Origin: an uncultured Selenomonadales bacterium
GTDB lineage: Bacteria; Bacillota; Negativicutes; Selenomonadales; Selenomonadaceae
Reading direction: 5' to 3'
DNA: 47,996 nt
NCBI GenBank assembly: GCA_947307055.1
Contig: CAMZHX010000017.1
Coordinates: 1 to 47,996 of the forward strand
Shown: positions 25,680 through 32,690 of the stretch, piece after piece
Position numbering within the stretch: position 1 is the stretch's first letter
Layout of the letters: each line of letters starts with the position of its first letter
Notes under the pieces: generated by a model
The model's database searches: none
The model's input: the letters and a program-made list of their open reading frames with translations, nothing else
What the model was told of the DNA's origin: nothing
Position numbers and translations under genes: made by a program

Positions 25680-25754
25680 ATGATAAAGGTTATAATTCGT
25701 GTGATTATTCTCACCGTCATAATCCTCTTAATCCTCACAAGAACAGCCGCCTAA
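25680..25754 (+). CDS. 24-residue hydrophobic peptide A (candidate type I toxin)
   Basis: ATG at 25680 to TAA at 25752-25754. The peptide is one hydrophobic Ile/Leu/Val stretch with Lys3 and Arg7, closing with LTRTAA. Size and composition match membrane-acting type I toxins, but it is not recognisably a member of a named family. The G-rich Shine-Dalgarno is 9 nt upstream inside a hairpin. Peptide B shares VI...IIRV and the TAA (Thr-Ala-Ala) end. Confidence 0.7.
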   Translation: MIKVIIRVIILTVIILLILTRTAA

Positions 25755-25867
25755 GCCTTCCCACAGCATAGCGGCTGAATCTTGTTTCATCTGTCTATAT
25801 AAGTCGGGGGCTAAACCGCCTTCAAGCAATTTTCGCCTCGCAACTCGCGAGGTATTTTTTATCTGTC
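25740..25867 (-). ncRNA. Predicted antisense RNA to unit A
   Basis: Predicted from the opposing promoter to the hairpin CAGCCGC/GCGGCTG (25744-25777), which spans the stop codon of peptide A. It would be about 130 nt and fully complementary to the 3' untranslated region and last codons of the mRNA. The exit after the hairpin (TTCTTGT) is a poor U-tract, so its end is uncertain. Confidence 0.5.
25836..25860 (+). terminator. Terminator of unit A
   Basis: CCTCGC/GCGAGG stem with a 5-nt loop, then TATTTTTT. The identical sequence closes unit B. Confidence 0.85.
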
Positions 25868-25873
25868 AGCAGA

Positions 25874-25902
25874 ATTATAATCGACAAGGAGAATTTTTGC
25901 AA
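25874..25902 (-). promoter_or_regulatory. Opposing (antisense) promoter of unit A
   Basis: On the minus strand TTGCAA (25897-25902), 17 nt, TATAAT (25874-25879). Transcription would begin near 25867 and run back across the 3' half of the peptide A mRNA. The segment is a duplicated piece of trpG that no longer codes for anything here, yet both boxes are intact. Confidence 0.65.
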
Positions 25903-25922
25903 GCAGTAAAAATGAAAGTCAC

Positions 25923-25951
25923 TTGAAAAGTAGTAGCAGATATTTTATAAT
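25923..25951 (+). promoter_or_regulatory. Promoter of peptide unit B
   Basis: TTGAAA (25923-25928), 17 nt, TATAAT (25946-25951); same boxes and spacing as unit A although the spacer sequence has changed. Confidence 0.85.
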
Positions 25952-26020
25952 GTGCTCGCTTGATGCCTAGCGGCAGGGCGGTTTAAATCCGTAGTCTCCC
26001 CCAGAAAGGAGATGAGGATT

Positions 26021-26101
26021 ATGCGCGTGATTAAATTTATTATCCGCGTGACATTGCTTACGGGAGCAATCCTGCTCCTTCTCAGCAAAACAGCCGCCTG
26101 A
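26021..26101 (+). CDS. 26-residue hydrophobic peptide B (candidate type I toxin)
   Basis: ATG at 26021 to TGA at 26099-26101, with GGAG 9 nt upstream. An in-frame ATG at 26012 lies too close to the Shine-Dalgarno. The peptide has a basic N-terminus (Arg2, Lys5, Arg9), a Leu-rich membrane stretch and the ending LSKTAA. It aligns with peptide A at its IIRV core and C-terminus but differs elsewhere, so the two may no longer be interchangeable. Confidence 0.7.
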   Translation: MRVIKFIIRVTLLTGAILLLLSKTAA

Positions 26102-26124
26102 GCCCCACTCAAAGCGACTGTTTT
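26087..26124 (-). terminator. Minus-strand terminator inside unit B (antisense RNA / trpEG read-through)
   Basis: On the minus strand CAGTCGC pairs GCGGCTG with one G-U, extended by AAAA/TTTT, and ends in TTTT. On the plus strand the same position is a C-A mismatch, so it is built for minus-strand RNA. It is the first canonical terminator after trpG. Confidence 0.65.
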
Positions 26125-26222
26125 AAGTAATCCTTATTATTTTCGACACTTAGATATAGTCGGGGGTAAACCGCCTTCAAGCAATTTTCGCCTCGCAACT
26201 CGCGAGGTATTTTTTATCTGTC
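26088..26222 (-). ncRNA. Predicted antisense RNA to unit B
   Basis: Bounded by the opposing promoter and the minus-strand terminator. It covers the 3' untranslated region and the last codons of peptide B, including the TAAACCGCC segment needed for the 5'-3' closure. It also overlaps the very end of trpG. Confidence 0.5.
26191..26215 (+). terminator. Terminator of unit B
   Basis: CCTCGC/GCGAGG stem, 5-nt loop, then TATTTTTT. It abuts the stop codon of the convergent trpG. Confidence 0.85.
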
Positions 26223-26819
26223 AGCAGAATTATAATCGACAGGGAGAATTTTTGCAAGCTCCAAAAAGTTTTTCATCATTACGCCCCCTTGAGGAGTCAA
26301 AATCGATTCGGGGTGAAATTGAATCCCTTCCACGTCGAAAACTTTGTGGCGCACGCCCATAATAGTCCCGTCGTTAAGTTCGCTCGTAATCTCTAGGCAA
26401 TCGGGCAAAGTCTCGCGCTCGATAATCAGCGAATGATAACGCCCGACCTCGACGCCCTGCGCAAGTCCGCGATAAAGCCCTTTGCCGCTGTGAATCAATC
26501 GCGACGTTTTGCCGTGAACAATTTCCTTTGCACGAATGATTTTTCCGCCGAAAACTTCGCCTATCGCTTGATGACCTAAACAAATGCCCAAAATCGGCAA
26601 CGCGCCCTTAAGTTTATCAATCAACTCCTCCGAAATGCCCGCGTCACTCGGCACGCCCGGACCTGGCGAAATTATCACGGCGGAGAAATTTTTCACCTCG
26701 TCGACAGAAATTTTATCGTTGCGCACGACTTCGACCGCCGCGCCCAATTCCGACAAAAGTTGATAGACATTGTAAGTAAACGAATCGTAGTTATCAAGGA
26801 GTAAAATTTTTTTAGCCAT
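26214..26819 (-). CDS. trpG: Anthranilate synthase glutamine amidotransferase subunit
   Basis: 201 residues of class I glutamine amidotransferase. The catalytic Cys is in LGICLGHQAIGE, and His and Glu are in GIQFHPESILT; LLLDNYDSFTYN is the family's N-terminal signature. It supplies ammonia to TrpE and could also serve PabB in folate synthesis. The start at 26819 overlaps the trpE stop by 8 nt and has GGAGG 9 nt upstream. The last 45 bp hold the opposing promoter of the small-peptide unit and are duplicated at 25861-25904. Confidence 0.92.
   Translation of the reverse strand: MAKKILLLDNYDSFTYNVYQLLSELGAAVEVVRNDKISVDEVKNFSAVIISPGPGVPSDAGISEELIDKLKGALPILGICLGHQAIGEVFGGKIIRAKEIVHGKTSRLIHSGKGLYRGLAQGVEVGRYHSLIIERETLPDCLEITSELNDGTIMGVRHKVFDVEGIQFHPESILTPQGGVMMKNFLELAKILPVDYNSADR
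26229..26257 (-). promoter_or_regulatory. Opposing promoter of unit B inside the trpG 3' end
   Basis: On the minus strand TTGCAA (26252-26257), 17 nt, TATAAT (26229-26234), all inside the last codons of trpG. It would give an antisense RNA starting near 26222 and ending at the 26087-26124 terminator, about 135 nt. Confidence 0.6.
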
Positions 26820-28305
26820 TGTTCTCGACCTCCTCGACAACCTCAAAGAGTGCCTTAGCCTTCTGCAAAAATTCTTTGTACTCGTTTAGCGGAATGGAAT
26901 CGGCGACAATGCCCGCGCCGGTCTGAATCACCGCGTCGACGTCGTTATCAATACGCAAAGTCCGCAGCGTTATGCACATATCCATATTGCCGCAAAAATC
27001 CATATAGCCGACCGTGCCCGCGTAACTTTTGCGGCGGACGGGTTCGAGTTCGTGAATAATTTCCATAGCGCGGAGTTTGGGCGCACCGCTGACCGTTCCG
27101 GCGGGGAATGTCGCTTTCAAAACGTCAATCGGCGTGAAATTTTCTTTGAGCTTGCCGACGACGCTTGAGACCATGTGCATGACGTGGCTAAAGTATTCGA
27201 CCTCGCGGAGCTTCTCGACTTTGACGGTGCCCGCTTCGGAAATCCTGCCCAAATCATTCCGCGCCAAGTCGACAAGCATAGAATGTTCCGCGCACTCCTT
27301 GACATCGGTTTTAAGTTCGGCGGCAAGAATTTTATCTTCATCTGGGGTCGAGCCGCGACGACGAGTGCCGGCAATCGGGTAGGTGTAAACTTTTTTGCCC
27401 GCGACCTTGACGAGCATTTCGGGCGACGCGCCAACCAATTTCACGCTGCCAAAGTTCAAGTAAAACATATAGGGCGACGGATTGACTTGGCGGAGCTTGC
27501 GATAGAAGAGGAAGGCGGGCTTTGAAATTTTAGCGCGGAATTGTTTAGACGGCACGACTTGGAAAATATCGCCCGCGAAAATGTATTCCTTAGCGCGTTC
27601 GATAGCCGCTAAAACTTCGGGCGGAGCCTCGCCATATTTTGACATAAAGTTTAGGGACATGGGACAAGGGACATGGGACAAGGGCATTAGTGGCGCGGCA
27701 ATTTTTTCGGAAATGGCGTTCATGCGCGAAGTTATTTCGGCGTAGAGTTCGGGCAAATTTTTATCCTTGACATCAGCGAGATAGATTAGCCGCGCAGAAT
27801 TTTTCAGGGCGTCGAGGACGAGCATAACGCGACAAATCATGAACTGCCCTAAAAGTTCTTCGTCATCGAGTTCGAGACCGCGAATCCTGTCGAACGTCGC
27901 GGCGATTTCAAAATTAAAGTAGCCGACCATGCCGCCATTAGCGAGCGGCAAATTTTTATCGAGCGCGGCGGGTTTGTATCGCGCCATGAAATTTTTAATC
28001 GCGCTGACGGGTTCGCCGTCAATGCACTTCATCAAGTCGCCGTCGCGAATCATCAACTTGTTCTTGAAAACTTGCAACTCAACGAAAGGTTCCGCGCCGA
28101 TAAAAGAAAATCGCCCGAAGGCCTGTTGCGTGGTGTCGACCGATTCGAGGATAAAGCCGCGCCCGTTTTCGACCAGCTTATAGAAGAGCGAAACGGGCGT
28201 ATCTAAATCGGTGTTGAGGTTAGCCGTCACGGCGATTAAGTTTGAACTTTGCGCGAAGTTTTGAAATTCTTCGAGCGTCGGGGAAATTTTAAGCAAAACA
28301 ATCAC
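26812..28305 (-). CDS. trpE: Anthranilate synthase component I
   Basis: 497 residues. The feedback-binding ESVDTTQQAFGRFSFIG segment and the chorismate-binding core (IFQVVPSKQF, GASPEMLV, GTRRRG, HSMLVDLARNDLG, FPAGTVSGAPKLRAMEII, QTGAGIVADS) identify TrpE rather than PabB. It converts chorismate with ammonia to anthranilate. The GTG at 28305 is only 2 nt from GGGA; a TTG three codons later (28296) has better spacing. Around 27654-27684 a 14-bp repeat, GGGACATGGGACAA twice, is read in frame as an inserted loop (PLSHVPCPMSL). The rest of the trp pathway is not in the window. Confidence 0.93.
   Translation of the reverse strand: MIVLLKISPTLEEFQNFAQSSNLIAVTANLNTDLDTPVSLFYKLVENGRGFILESVDTTQQAFGRFSFIGAEPFVELQVFKNKLMIRDGDLMKCIDGEPVSAIKNFMARYKPAALDKNLPLANGGMVGYFNFEIAATFDRIRGLELDDEELLGQFMICRVMLVLDALKNSARLIYLADVKDKNLPELYAEITSRMNAISEKIAAPLMPLSHVPCPMSLNFMSKYGEAPPEVLAAIERAKEYIFAGDIFQVVPSKQFRAKISKPAFLFYRKLRQVNPSPYMFYLNFGSVKLVGASPEMLVKVAGKKVYTYPIAGTRRRGSTPDEDKILAAELKTDVKECAEHSMLVDLARNDLGRISEAGTVKVEKLREVEYFSHVMHMVSSVVGKLKENFTPIDVLKATFPAGTVSGAPKLRAMEIIHELEPVRRKSYAGTVGYMDFCGNMDMCITLRTLRIDNDVDAVIQTGAGIVADSIPLNEYKEFLQKAKALFEVVEEVENNG
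27654..27687. repeat. In-frame low-complexity repeat inside trpE
   Basis: GGGACATGGGACAA occurs twice in direct succession followed by GGG. The same word family (GGGACATGGG, GGGAAATGGG, GGGAAAAGGG) is found at gene starts near 34218-34258 and 38940-38972. Confidence 0.75.
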
Positions 28306-28314
28306 TTCCCTAAA

Positions 28315-28779
28315 TCATTTTGATTTTTCTTTCAAAGCGCGTTCGATGTCGCGTTTGGCGGATTTTTCATGGAGCGCGGCGCGTTTATCGTAATTATGTT
28401 TGCCGCTCGCCAAAGCCAATTCCAATTTCGCCCGCCCGCGCTTGAAATAAATTTTCAGCGGGATAAGCGTAAAACCTTTTTCGCGTGTCTTGCCGAAGAG
28501 CTTTAAAATTTCTTTCTTGTGCATGAGCAAGCGTCGTCGCCTCAACGGCTCGTGATTAAAAATATTTCCTTGCTCGTAGGGGCTGATGTGCATATGCTCA
28601 AGGAAAAGTTCGCCGTCCTTGACTTCGGCGTAGCTGTCGCGCAGATTTGCTTTGCCAGACCGCAAACTTTTAACTTCGGTGCCCTTTAGCTCAATGCCCG
28701 CCTCGTAAGTCTCGTGGATAAAATAATCGTGGCGAGCCTTGCGATTTTCACACGCAATTTTTATCTCGTCTTTGCTCAT
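28315..28779 (-). CDS. smpB: SsrA-binding protein
   Basis: 154 residues. Conserved SmpB segments include [64 protein letters not shown] and KRAALHEK. It binds tmRNA and delivers it to stalled ribosomes; no ssrA gene is seen here. GGGAGG lies 7 nt before the ATG. The first 32 nt overlap the end of the upstream glycosyltransferase gene. Confidence 0.95.
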   Translation of the reverse strand: MSKDEIKIACENRKARHDYFIHETYEAGIELKGTEVKSLRSGKANLRDSYAEVKDGELFLEHMHISPYEQGNIFNHEPLRRRRLLMHKKEILKLFGKTREKGFTLIPLKIYFKRGRAKLELALASGKHNYDKRAALHEKSAKRDIERALKEKSK

Positions 28780-30331
28780 AGGAATCCTCCCGTAAAATTT
28801 TTTTGAAAGCCGCCTCGACCTCGCGAATGTAATTTTCCGAATCCATAAGCGGCGACTTTTTCATCATGCCGCGCATATTTCTTCGCAAAATCGTTAGCAA
28901 CTCCCAATCGCCTGCTAAAGCAATCGCCCGCTCGACGTAATCATCATAAGTAGCAACCGCCAATTCCTCAAGCCCGATATTTTTCAAAATGCTAAGTCCG
29001 AAGCGCGAGCCATGCCGATTGCCGTAGAGACTGACGACCGGCACGCCCATATATAACGCCTCGCAAGTGGTGACGCCTCCAGTATAGGGGAAGGTGTCAA
29101 GCGCAATGTCAATGTCGTCATATTGGCGGAGGTAGTCGCCCGAAAAGTTGCGCAGTTCCACCCGCGAAACGTCCAGCCCAATAAATTTTAATCGATTGAC
29201 GAAAAAAATTTTCCCGTCGTCGGTGTTGAAAGTTTTGTTTTTGAGAATCAAGCGGCTTTGTGGCACGGCGTCCAAAATTTTTTTCCAGGTCGTTAACATT
29301 GAATCATTTAACTTGCTGGGCTGATTGAAACTGCCGAATGTCACAAAATTTTTCTTCAGACACGGCGGGCTTGAAACGTCCAAATCGGTCGAAGCCTCGT
29401 AGCAAATATGAGTATGCGGCAAGCGAATCAATTTCTCCGTGAAAAATTCTTCCGAACCTGCCGCGCAGATTTCGTCCGACAAAAAATAATCAAAGCAAGG
29501 CAGACCGGTGCTATTCACGTAGCCTATGCCGCTGACTTGAACTGTGGCCGGACAATAAGCCGCGACCCGAAGTCGATTGCCGCCCGTATGCCCCGACAAG
29601 TCAATCAAAATGTCAATCTCATCGTCTCGAATCAATTTTGCCGCCTCAACGTCGCTTAAGGTCGAAATGTCGCGCCAGCCTTTGACAGTCGCGCTGATGT
29701 GTTTCGTGACAATGTCAGAACTTTTTCCGGCACTGTAACAATAGGTCTCGAAAGAATTTTTATCCAACGCAGTCAACAATGCCCACGCCCATTTAATGAC
29801 GGGGTGTATCCTGAAATCCGCCGACAAAAATCCGACGCGAATTTTTTTATGCGCATAAAATTTTCTGGGATAGGGCGTAATGTCCGACAGATATTTTTTA
29901 TACTCGGCGTAGAGCTTTTTGAAGTCGTCAGCTGAAAATTTTTCGACAGCATTGGCGACTATAATTGCATTACTTATTTCGGAGCAAGCTTCGGCGTTGT
30001 TTTTTGCAGTCTCGCCCGATAAGCGCAAAAGTTCCGACGCCGATTCCACCATTCCCAATTTTGAACCGGCCATTCCCAAAAGGTTCAACACGTCCGACAA
30101 AAGCTCTTTTTCTTCGGGCAGCGTGGCGTCGAAGAGCGGCAAAATTTTTTGAGCAAACAAGAACAACTCGACGGTTTTGCCCTGCTCGCGCAAGATGTAC
30201 GCTTTGAGCAGGAGTGGTTTTTTCCAATGCGGTGCGGCGATTTTAACTTCCGCGAGAGTTTTTAAAGCATCGTCGTAATTTTTAGCTTTGAATTGTGCTA
30301 GAGCTTTTTTGTAGATTTTTATTGCGTCCAT
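28748..30331 (-). CDS. GT41 (O-GlcNAc transferase-like) TPR glycosyltransferase
   Basis: 527 residues. The N-terminal 150 are TPR-like helices ([20 protein letters not shown]); residues about 165-510 are the C-terminal domain of the OGT/SPINDLY family, with [45 protein letters not shown], and [25 protein letters not shown] near the sugar-nucleotide site. It probably glycosylates cytoplasmic or flagellar proteins; a FliB-like flagellin-modifying gene lies 3 kb away. AAGGAG lies 6 nt before the ATG. Confidence 0.88.
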   Translation of the reverse strand: MDAIKIYKKALAQFKAKNYDDALKTLAEVKIAAPHWKKPLLLKAYILREQGKTVELFLFAQKILPLFDATLPEEKELLSDVLNLLGMAGSKLGMVESASELLRLSGETAKNNAEACSEISNAIIVANAVEKFSADDFKKLYAEYKKYLSDITPYPRKFYAHKKIRVGFLSADFRIHPVIKWAWALLTALDKNSFETYCYSAGKSSDIVTKHISATVKGWRDISTLSDVEAAKLIRDDEIDILIDLSGHTGGNRLRVAAYCPATVQVSGIGYVNSTGLPCFDYFLSDEICAAGSEEFFTEKLIRLPHTHICYEASTDLDVSSPPCLKKNFVTFGSFNQPSKLNDSMLTTWKKILDAVPQSRLILKNKTFNTDDGKIFFVNRLKFIGLDVSRVELRNFSGDYLRQYDDIDIALDTFPYTGGVTTCEALYMGVPVVSLYGNRHGSRFGLSILKNIGLEELAVATYDDYVERAIALAGDWELLTILRRNMRGMMKKSPLMDSENYIREVEAAFKKILREDSYEQRRDKNCV

Positions 30332-30340
30332 GAATTCTCC

Positions 30341-30868
30341 TTAAACCGTCGGGACATTATGAATGACTTGATAGAAGGCGGGTTTTTCGCTACGGTCGAA
30401 AGGGCTACCCTTTTCGACGATTTGAATTTGAATTGCTTCCATGCGTAGACTTGCGCCCGCCGATCCAGCAGGTTCACCATTTTTAGCCCAACCAAGCCAG
30501 CCCGCGTTCTCAACATGCGCCCGATAATATATGTCATAATATTGTGCCGCTTGCCCCTCAAGTTGAATTCTGATAGCCTCCATGCGCAAGTTTTGTCCGA
30601 CAGTCCCGGCGACGCCGCCCGAACCTACCCAACCTTGCCAGCCGATATTTTGGACGTGCGCGCTGTATTTTATGCCGCCGTCGAAATTTATAATCAGAGC
30701 TTCGAGGCGTTTAGCTTGCATTGTCGTGCCCGCGACTTGACCGGCTCCAACAGGTTGCATCCACCCTGCGCCCTCTACGTTCGCTTGATAACTGAACTGC
30801 GCCGAAACATTTTGAGCACAAAACAAAATCGCCGTCAAGAGAAAGGCCGCGAAAATTTTCCTGACCAC
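30341..30868 (-). CDS. Secreted ChW-repeat protein 1
   Basis: 175 residues: a signal peptide (to about residue 23) and three ChW (clostridial hydrophobic with conserved Trp) repeats, of the pattern GWxGWxxxGxxAGTxGxxLRMEAIxIxL. ChW proteins are thought to be extracellular, binding to surfaces or polymers. The start is GTG. It follows the related gene upstream by 4 nt, so the pair arose by duplication and is co-expressed. Confidence 0.85.
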   Translation of the reverse strand: MVRKIFAAFLLTAILFCAQNVSAQFSYQANVEGAGWMQPVGAGQVAGTTMQAKRLEALIINFDGGIKYSAHVQNIGWQGWVGSGGVAGTVGQNLRMEAIRIQLEGQAAQYYDIYYRAHVENAGWLGWAKNGEPAGSAGASLRMEAIQIQIVEKGSPFDRSEKPAFYQVIHNVPTV

Positions 30869-30872
30869 TTAA

Positions 30873-31436
30873 TCACCACCCGTAGTCGTCATCGTCATAA
30901 CGCCCATATCTGCCATATCTGTCGCGATTATATCTGTCGCGGTCGTATCTGTCATAGTCGTCATCGTAATATTCGCCCTTGCGCACAATGCGGATTTGAA
31001 TTGCTTCCATGTGCAAGCCCTCGCCGGTCGTGCCAGCCACTTCGCCATTGCTGACCCAATCGAGCCAGCCATAATCTTTAATGTGCGCCCGATAAACGAC
31101 GTCGTACTTGTCAGCATATCTGCCCGAAAGTCTGATTCTGATAGCTTCCATGCGTCGACTTTCGCCGATAGTGCCGGCGACTTGCCCCGAATACCTCCAA
31201 CCTTGCCAGCCGATTTCTTTAACATGCGCGTTGTACTCTATGCCGTCAAAATCTATGACGATAGCTTCCATGCGCCTGTTCTCGCCGACTGTGCCGGCAA
31301 CTTGACCATCTCCGACGGGCTGCATCCAACCGTAATCCTTGACGCTCACCTGATACGTTATGTGCGCGGCCGAAACATTTTGAGCAAAAAACATTATCGC
31401 CGTCAAAAGGAGCGTCGCAAAAATTTTTCTGAACAT
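30873..31436 (-). CDS. Secreted ChW-repeat protein 2 with a Tyr/Asp/Arg-rich tail
   Basis: 187 residues: signal peptide, three ChW repeats (DYGWMQPVGDGQVAGTVGENRR, etc.) and, after residue 155, an unusual tail built of DRY/GRY/DDD units that ends in YGW. The start at 31436 is supported by GGAGGTG 6 nt upstream; a longer frame lacks a signal peptide at its end. The tail is absent from its neighbour and looks like a low-complexity expansion, possibly for binding metal or polymer. Confidence 0.85.
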   Translation of the reverse strand: MFRKIFATLLLTAIMFFAQNVSAAHITYQVSVKDYGWMQPVGDGQVAGTVGENRRMEAIVIDFDGIEYNAHVKEIGWQGWRYSGQVAGTIGESRRMEAIRIRLSGRYADKYDVVYRAHIKDYGWLDWVSNGEVAGTTGEGLHMEAIQIRIVRKGEYYDDDYDRYDRDRYNRDRYGRYGRYDDDDYGW

Positions 31437-31455
31437 GTCAATCACCTCCGCCGCA

Positions 31456-31484
31456 ATGATAACAATCGCGTCGCCTTTTTGCAA
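31456..31484 (-). promoter_or_regulatory. Promoter of the ChW/GT41/smpB/trpEG transcript
   Basis: On the minus strand TTGCAA (31479-31484), 17 nt, TATCAT (31456-31461), about 20 nt before the ChW protein 2 ATG. The genes down to trpG follow with gaps of under 10 nt, except for overlaps, and no terminator, so they may form one transcript. Confidence 0.65.
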
Positions 31485-31487
31485 ATT

Positions 31488-31521
31488 AAAAATCCCTTAG
31501 CCATTGCCGCGGGATTTTTTT
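31488..31521. terminator. Terminator after the aminotransferase gene
   Basis: AAAAATCCC and GGGATTTTT form a 9-bp stem with a 14-nt loop and T-runs on both strands. On the minus strand it follows the aminotransferase stop at once. Confidence 0.75.
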
Positions 31522-31523
31522 AT

Positions 31524-32690
31524 TTACTTATGAGTTTTCAAGAAGTGTTCGATACGGTTCAACGCTTCGGAAATTTTGTCAATGCTTGTAGCGTAGGAGC
31601 AACGGACGTGCCCCGCGCCGCATTTGCCGAAAGCCGTACCGGGTACGAGCGCGACGTGTTCAGCTTGAATCAATTTTTCGGCAAAGGCTTCGGAAGTAAA
31701 TCCGCTTTTCGTGATGTTCGGGAAAATGTAAAATGCTCCGCGCGGCTCGAAACTCTCCAAGCCCATAGTCTTAAAGCCGTCGTAAATCAAGCGGCGTCTC
31801 CTGTCGTAATCGGCGACCATTTTTTTCATATACTTTTCGCCGCGCTTGAGAGCCTCGACCGCCGCGAGTTGAGCAGTTATCGGCGCACAAAGTATCGTGT
31901 ACTGATGAATTTTAGTCATCGCCCCGATGAAGTCGGGATTACTAAGCGCGTAACCGATTCGCCAACCGGTCATGGCGTAGGCCTTGCTGAAACCGTTTAG
32001 CAAAATAGTTCGGTCGCGCATTTTCGGCAACGCGGCAAAACATTCGTGAACGCCGCCGTAAGTCAAGTCGCCATAAATTTCGTCGCTGATAACAATCAAG
32101 TCGTGCGCCTCTGCGAAGTCGGCAATTTTCAACAGGTCATCGCGCTCCATAATTGCACCGGTCGGGTTGTTCGGATAGCCGATTAAAATTGCTTTGGTCT
32201 TGGGCGTCACGAAAGGTTCCAGCTCTTCGGGTGTGATTCGGAATTCGTTTTCGATTTTGGCGGGCACGCTAACAGGGATTCCATTCGCCATGAAGGTGCA
32301 CGCTTGATAGGAAACGTAGCAGGGCTCCGGAATCAGAACTTCATCGCCTGGATTTAAAATGGCTCGCAAAGCCAAATCCAAAGCCTCGCTGACACCGACC
32401 GTAACCAAAATTTCCGTGTCAACGTCGTAGCTGACATTGAACTTTTCGACGTAGTGGCGGGCAATTTCTTCGCGCAATTTGAGCATACCGCGATTAGCCG
32501 TATAGCTCGTGTAGCCGCGTTCCAAACCGTAAACGCAACTTTCGCGAATCGGCCAGGGCGTCACAAAATCCGGCTCGCCGACGCCTAAAGAAATTACGTC
32601 CTGCATTTTGGCGGCAATGTCGAAAAATTTCCTAATGCCGCTGGGCGCGACGGATTTAACCGCAGTCGACAATTTATCTTGCCAAGTCAT
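31524..32690 (-). CDS. PLP-dependent class I/II aminotransferase (PatA/AspC-like)
   Basis: 388 residues, fold-type I. The cofactor lysine is in LLNGFSKAYAMTGWRIGY; IGYPNNPTGA and ISDEIYGDLTYGG carry the other cofactor contacts. It belongs to the group that pairs with Lrp-type regulators in Firmicutes; substrate probably an aromatic, branched or dicarboxylic amino acid. Its ATG overlaps the stop of the regulator gene by 4 nt, so the two are translationally coupled. Confidence 0.9.
   Translation of the reverse strand: MTWQDKLSTAVKSVAPSGIRKFFDIAAKMQDVISLGVGEPDFVTPWPIRESCVYGLERGYTSYTANRGMLKLREEIARHYVEKFNVSYDVDTEILVTVGVSEALDLALRAILNPGDEVLIPEPCYVSYQACTFMANGIPVSVPAKIENEFRITPEELEPFVTPKTKAILIGYPNNPTGAIMERDDLLKIADFAEAHDLIVISDEIYGDLTYGGVHECFAALPKMRDRTILLNGFSKAYAMTGWRIGYALSNPDFIGAMTKIHQYTILCAPITAQLAAVEALKRGEKYMKKMVADYDRRRRLIYDGFKTMGLESFEPRGAFYIFPNITKSGFTSEAFAEKLIQAEHVALVPGTAFGKCGAGHVRCSYATSIDKISEALNRIEHFLKTHK

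Larger units (their letters stand above)
25619..25860 (+). ncRNA. Structured mRNA of unit A (type I toxin-like)
   Basis: The predicted transcript begins with GCTTGA, a TGCC/GGCA hairpin and GGCGGTTTA (25638-25646). Near its 3' end are TAAACCGCC (25812-25820) and TCAAGC (25822-25827), which complement these 5' segments and would close the RNA on itself. Inside, GCCCCC (25655-25660) pairs GGGGGC (25666-25671), hiding the Shine-Dalgarno. It ends in the terminator at 25836-25860. Such folded, translation-inactive mRNAs are typical of type I toxins. Confidence 0.7.
25958..26215 (+). ncRNA. Structured mRNA of unit B (type I toxin-like)
   Basis: Same plan as unit A: GCTTGA (25958-25963) and GGCGGTTTA (25977-25985) pair with TCAAGC (26177-26182) and TAAACCGCC (26167-26175). 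The Shine-Dalgarno hairpin is TCTCC (25995-25999) with GGAGA (26008-26012): both strands differ from unit A, yet pairing is kept. It ends at the terminator 26191-26215. Confidence 0.7.
25571..26259 (+). repeat. Tandem duplication of a small hydrophobic peptide unit plus trpG 3' end
   Basis: Two direct repeats: unit A 25571-25904 and unit B 25911-26259. The first 39 transcribed bases (25613-25651 against 25952-25990) differ at two positions. The 3' parts (25802-25904 against 26158-26259) differ by one substitution and one base of length. The middle, with the peptide frames, is far more diverged. Unit A ends with a copy of the last 45 bp of trpG, showing that the duplication endpoint was inside trpG. 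Confidence 0.92.

Noticed and set aside
25571-26259. CRISPR array or insertion sequence
   Set aside because: There are just two long units with different interiors, no short regular repeats or spacers, no transposase and no terminal inverted repeats with target duplications. The unit carries promoters, a peptide frame and a terminator instead.
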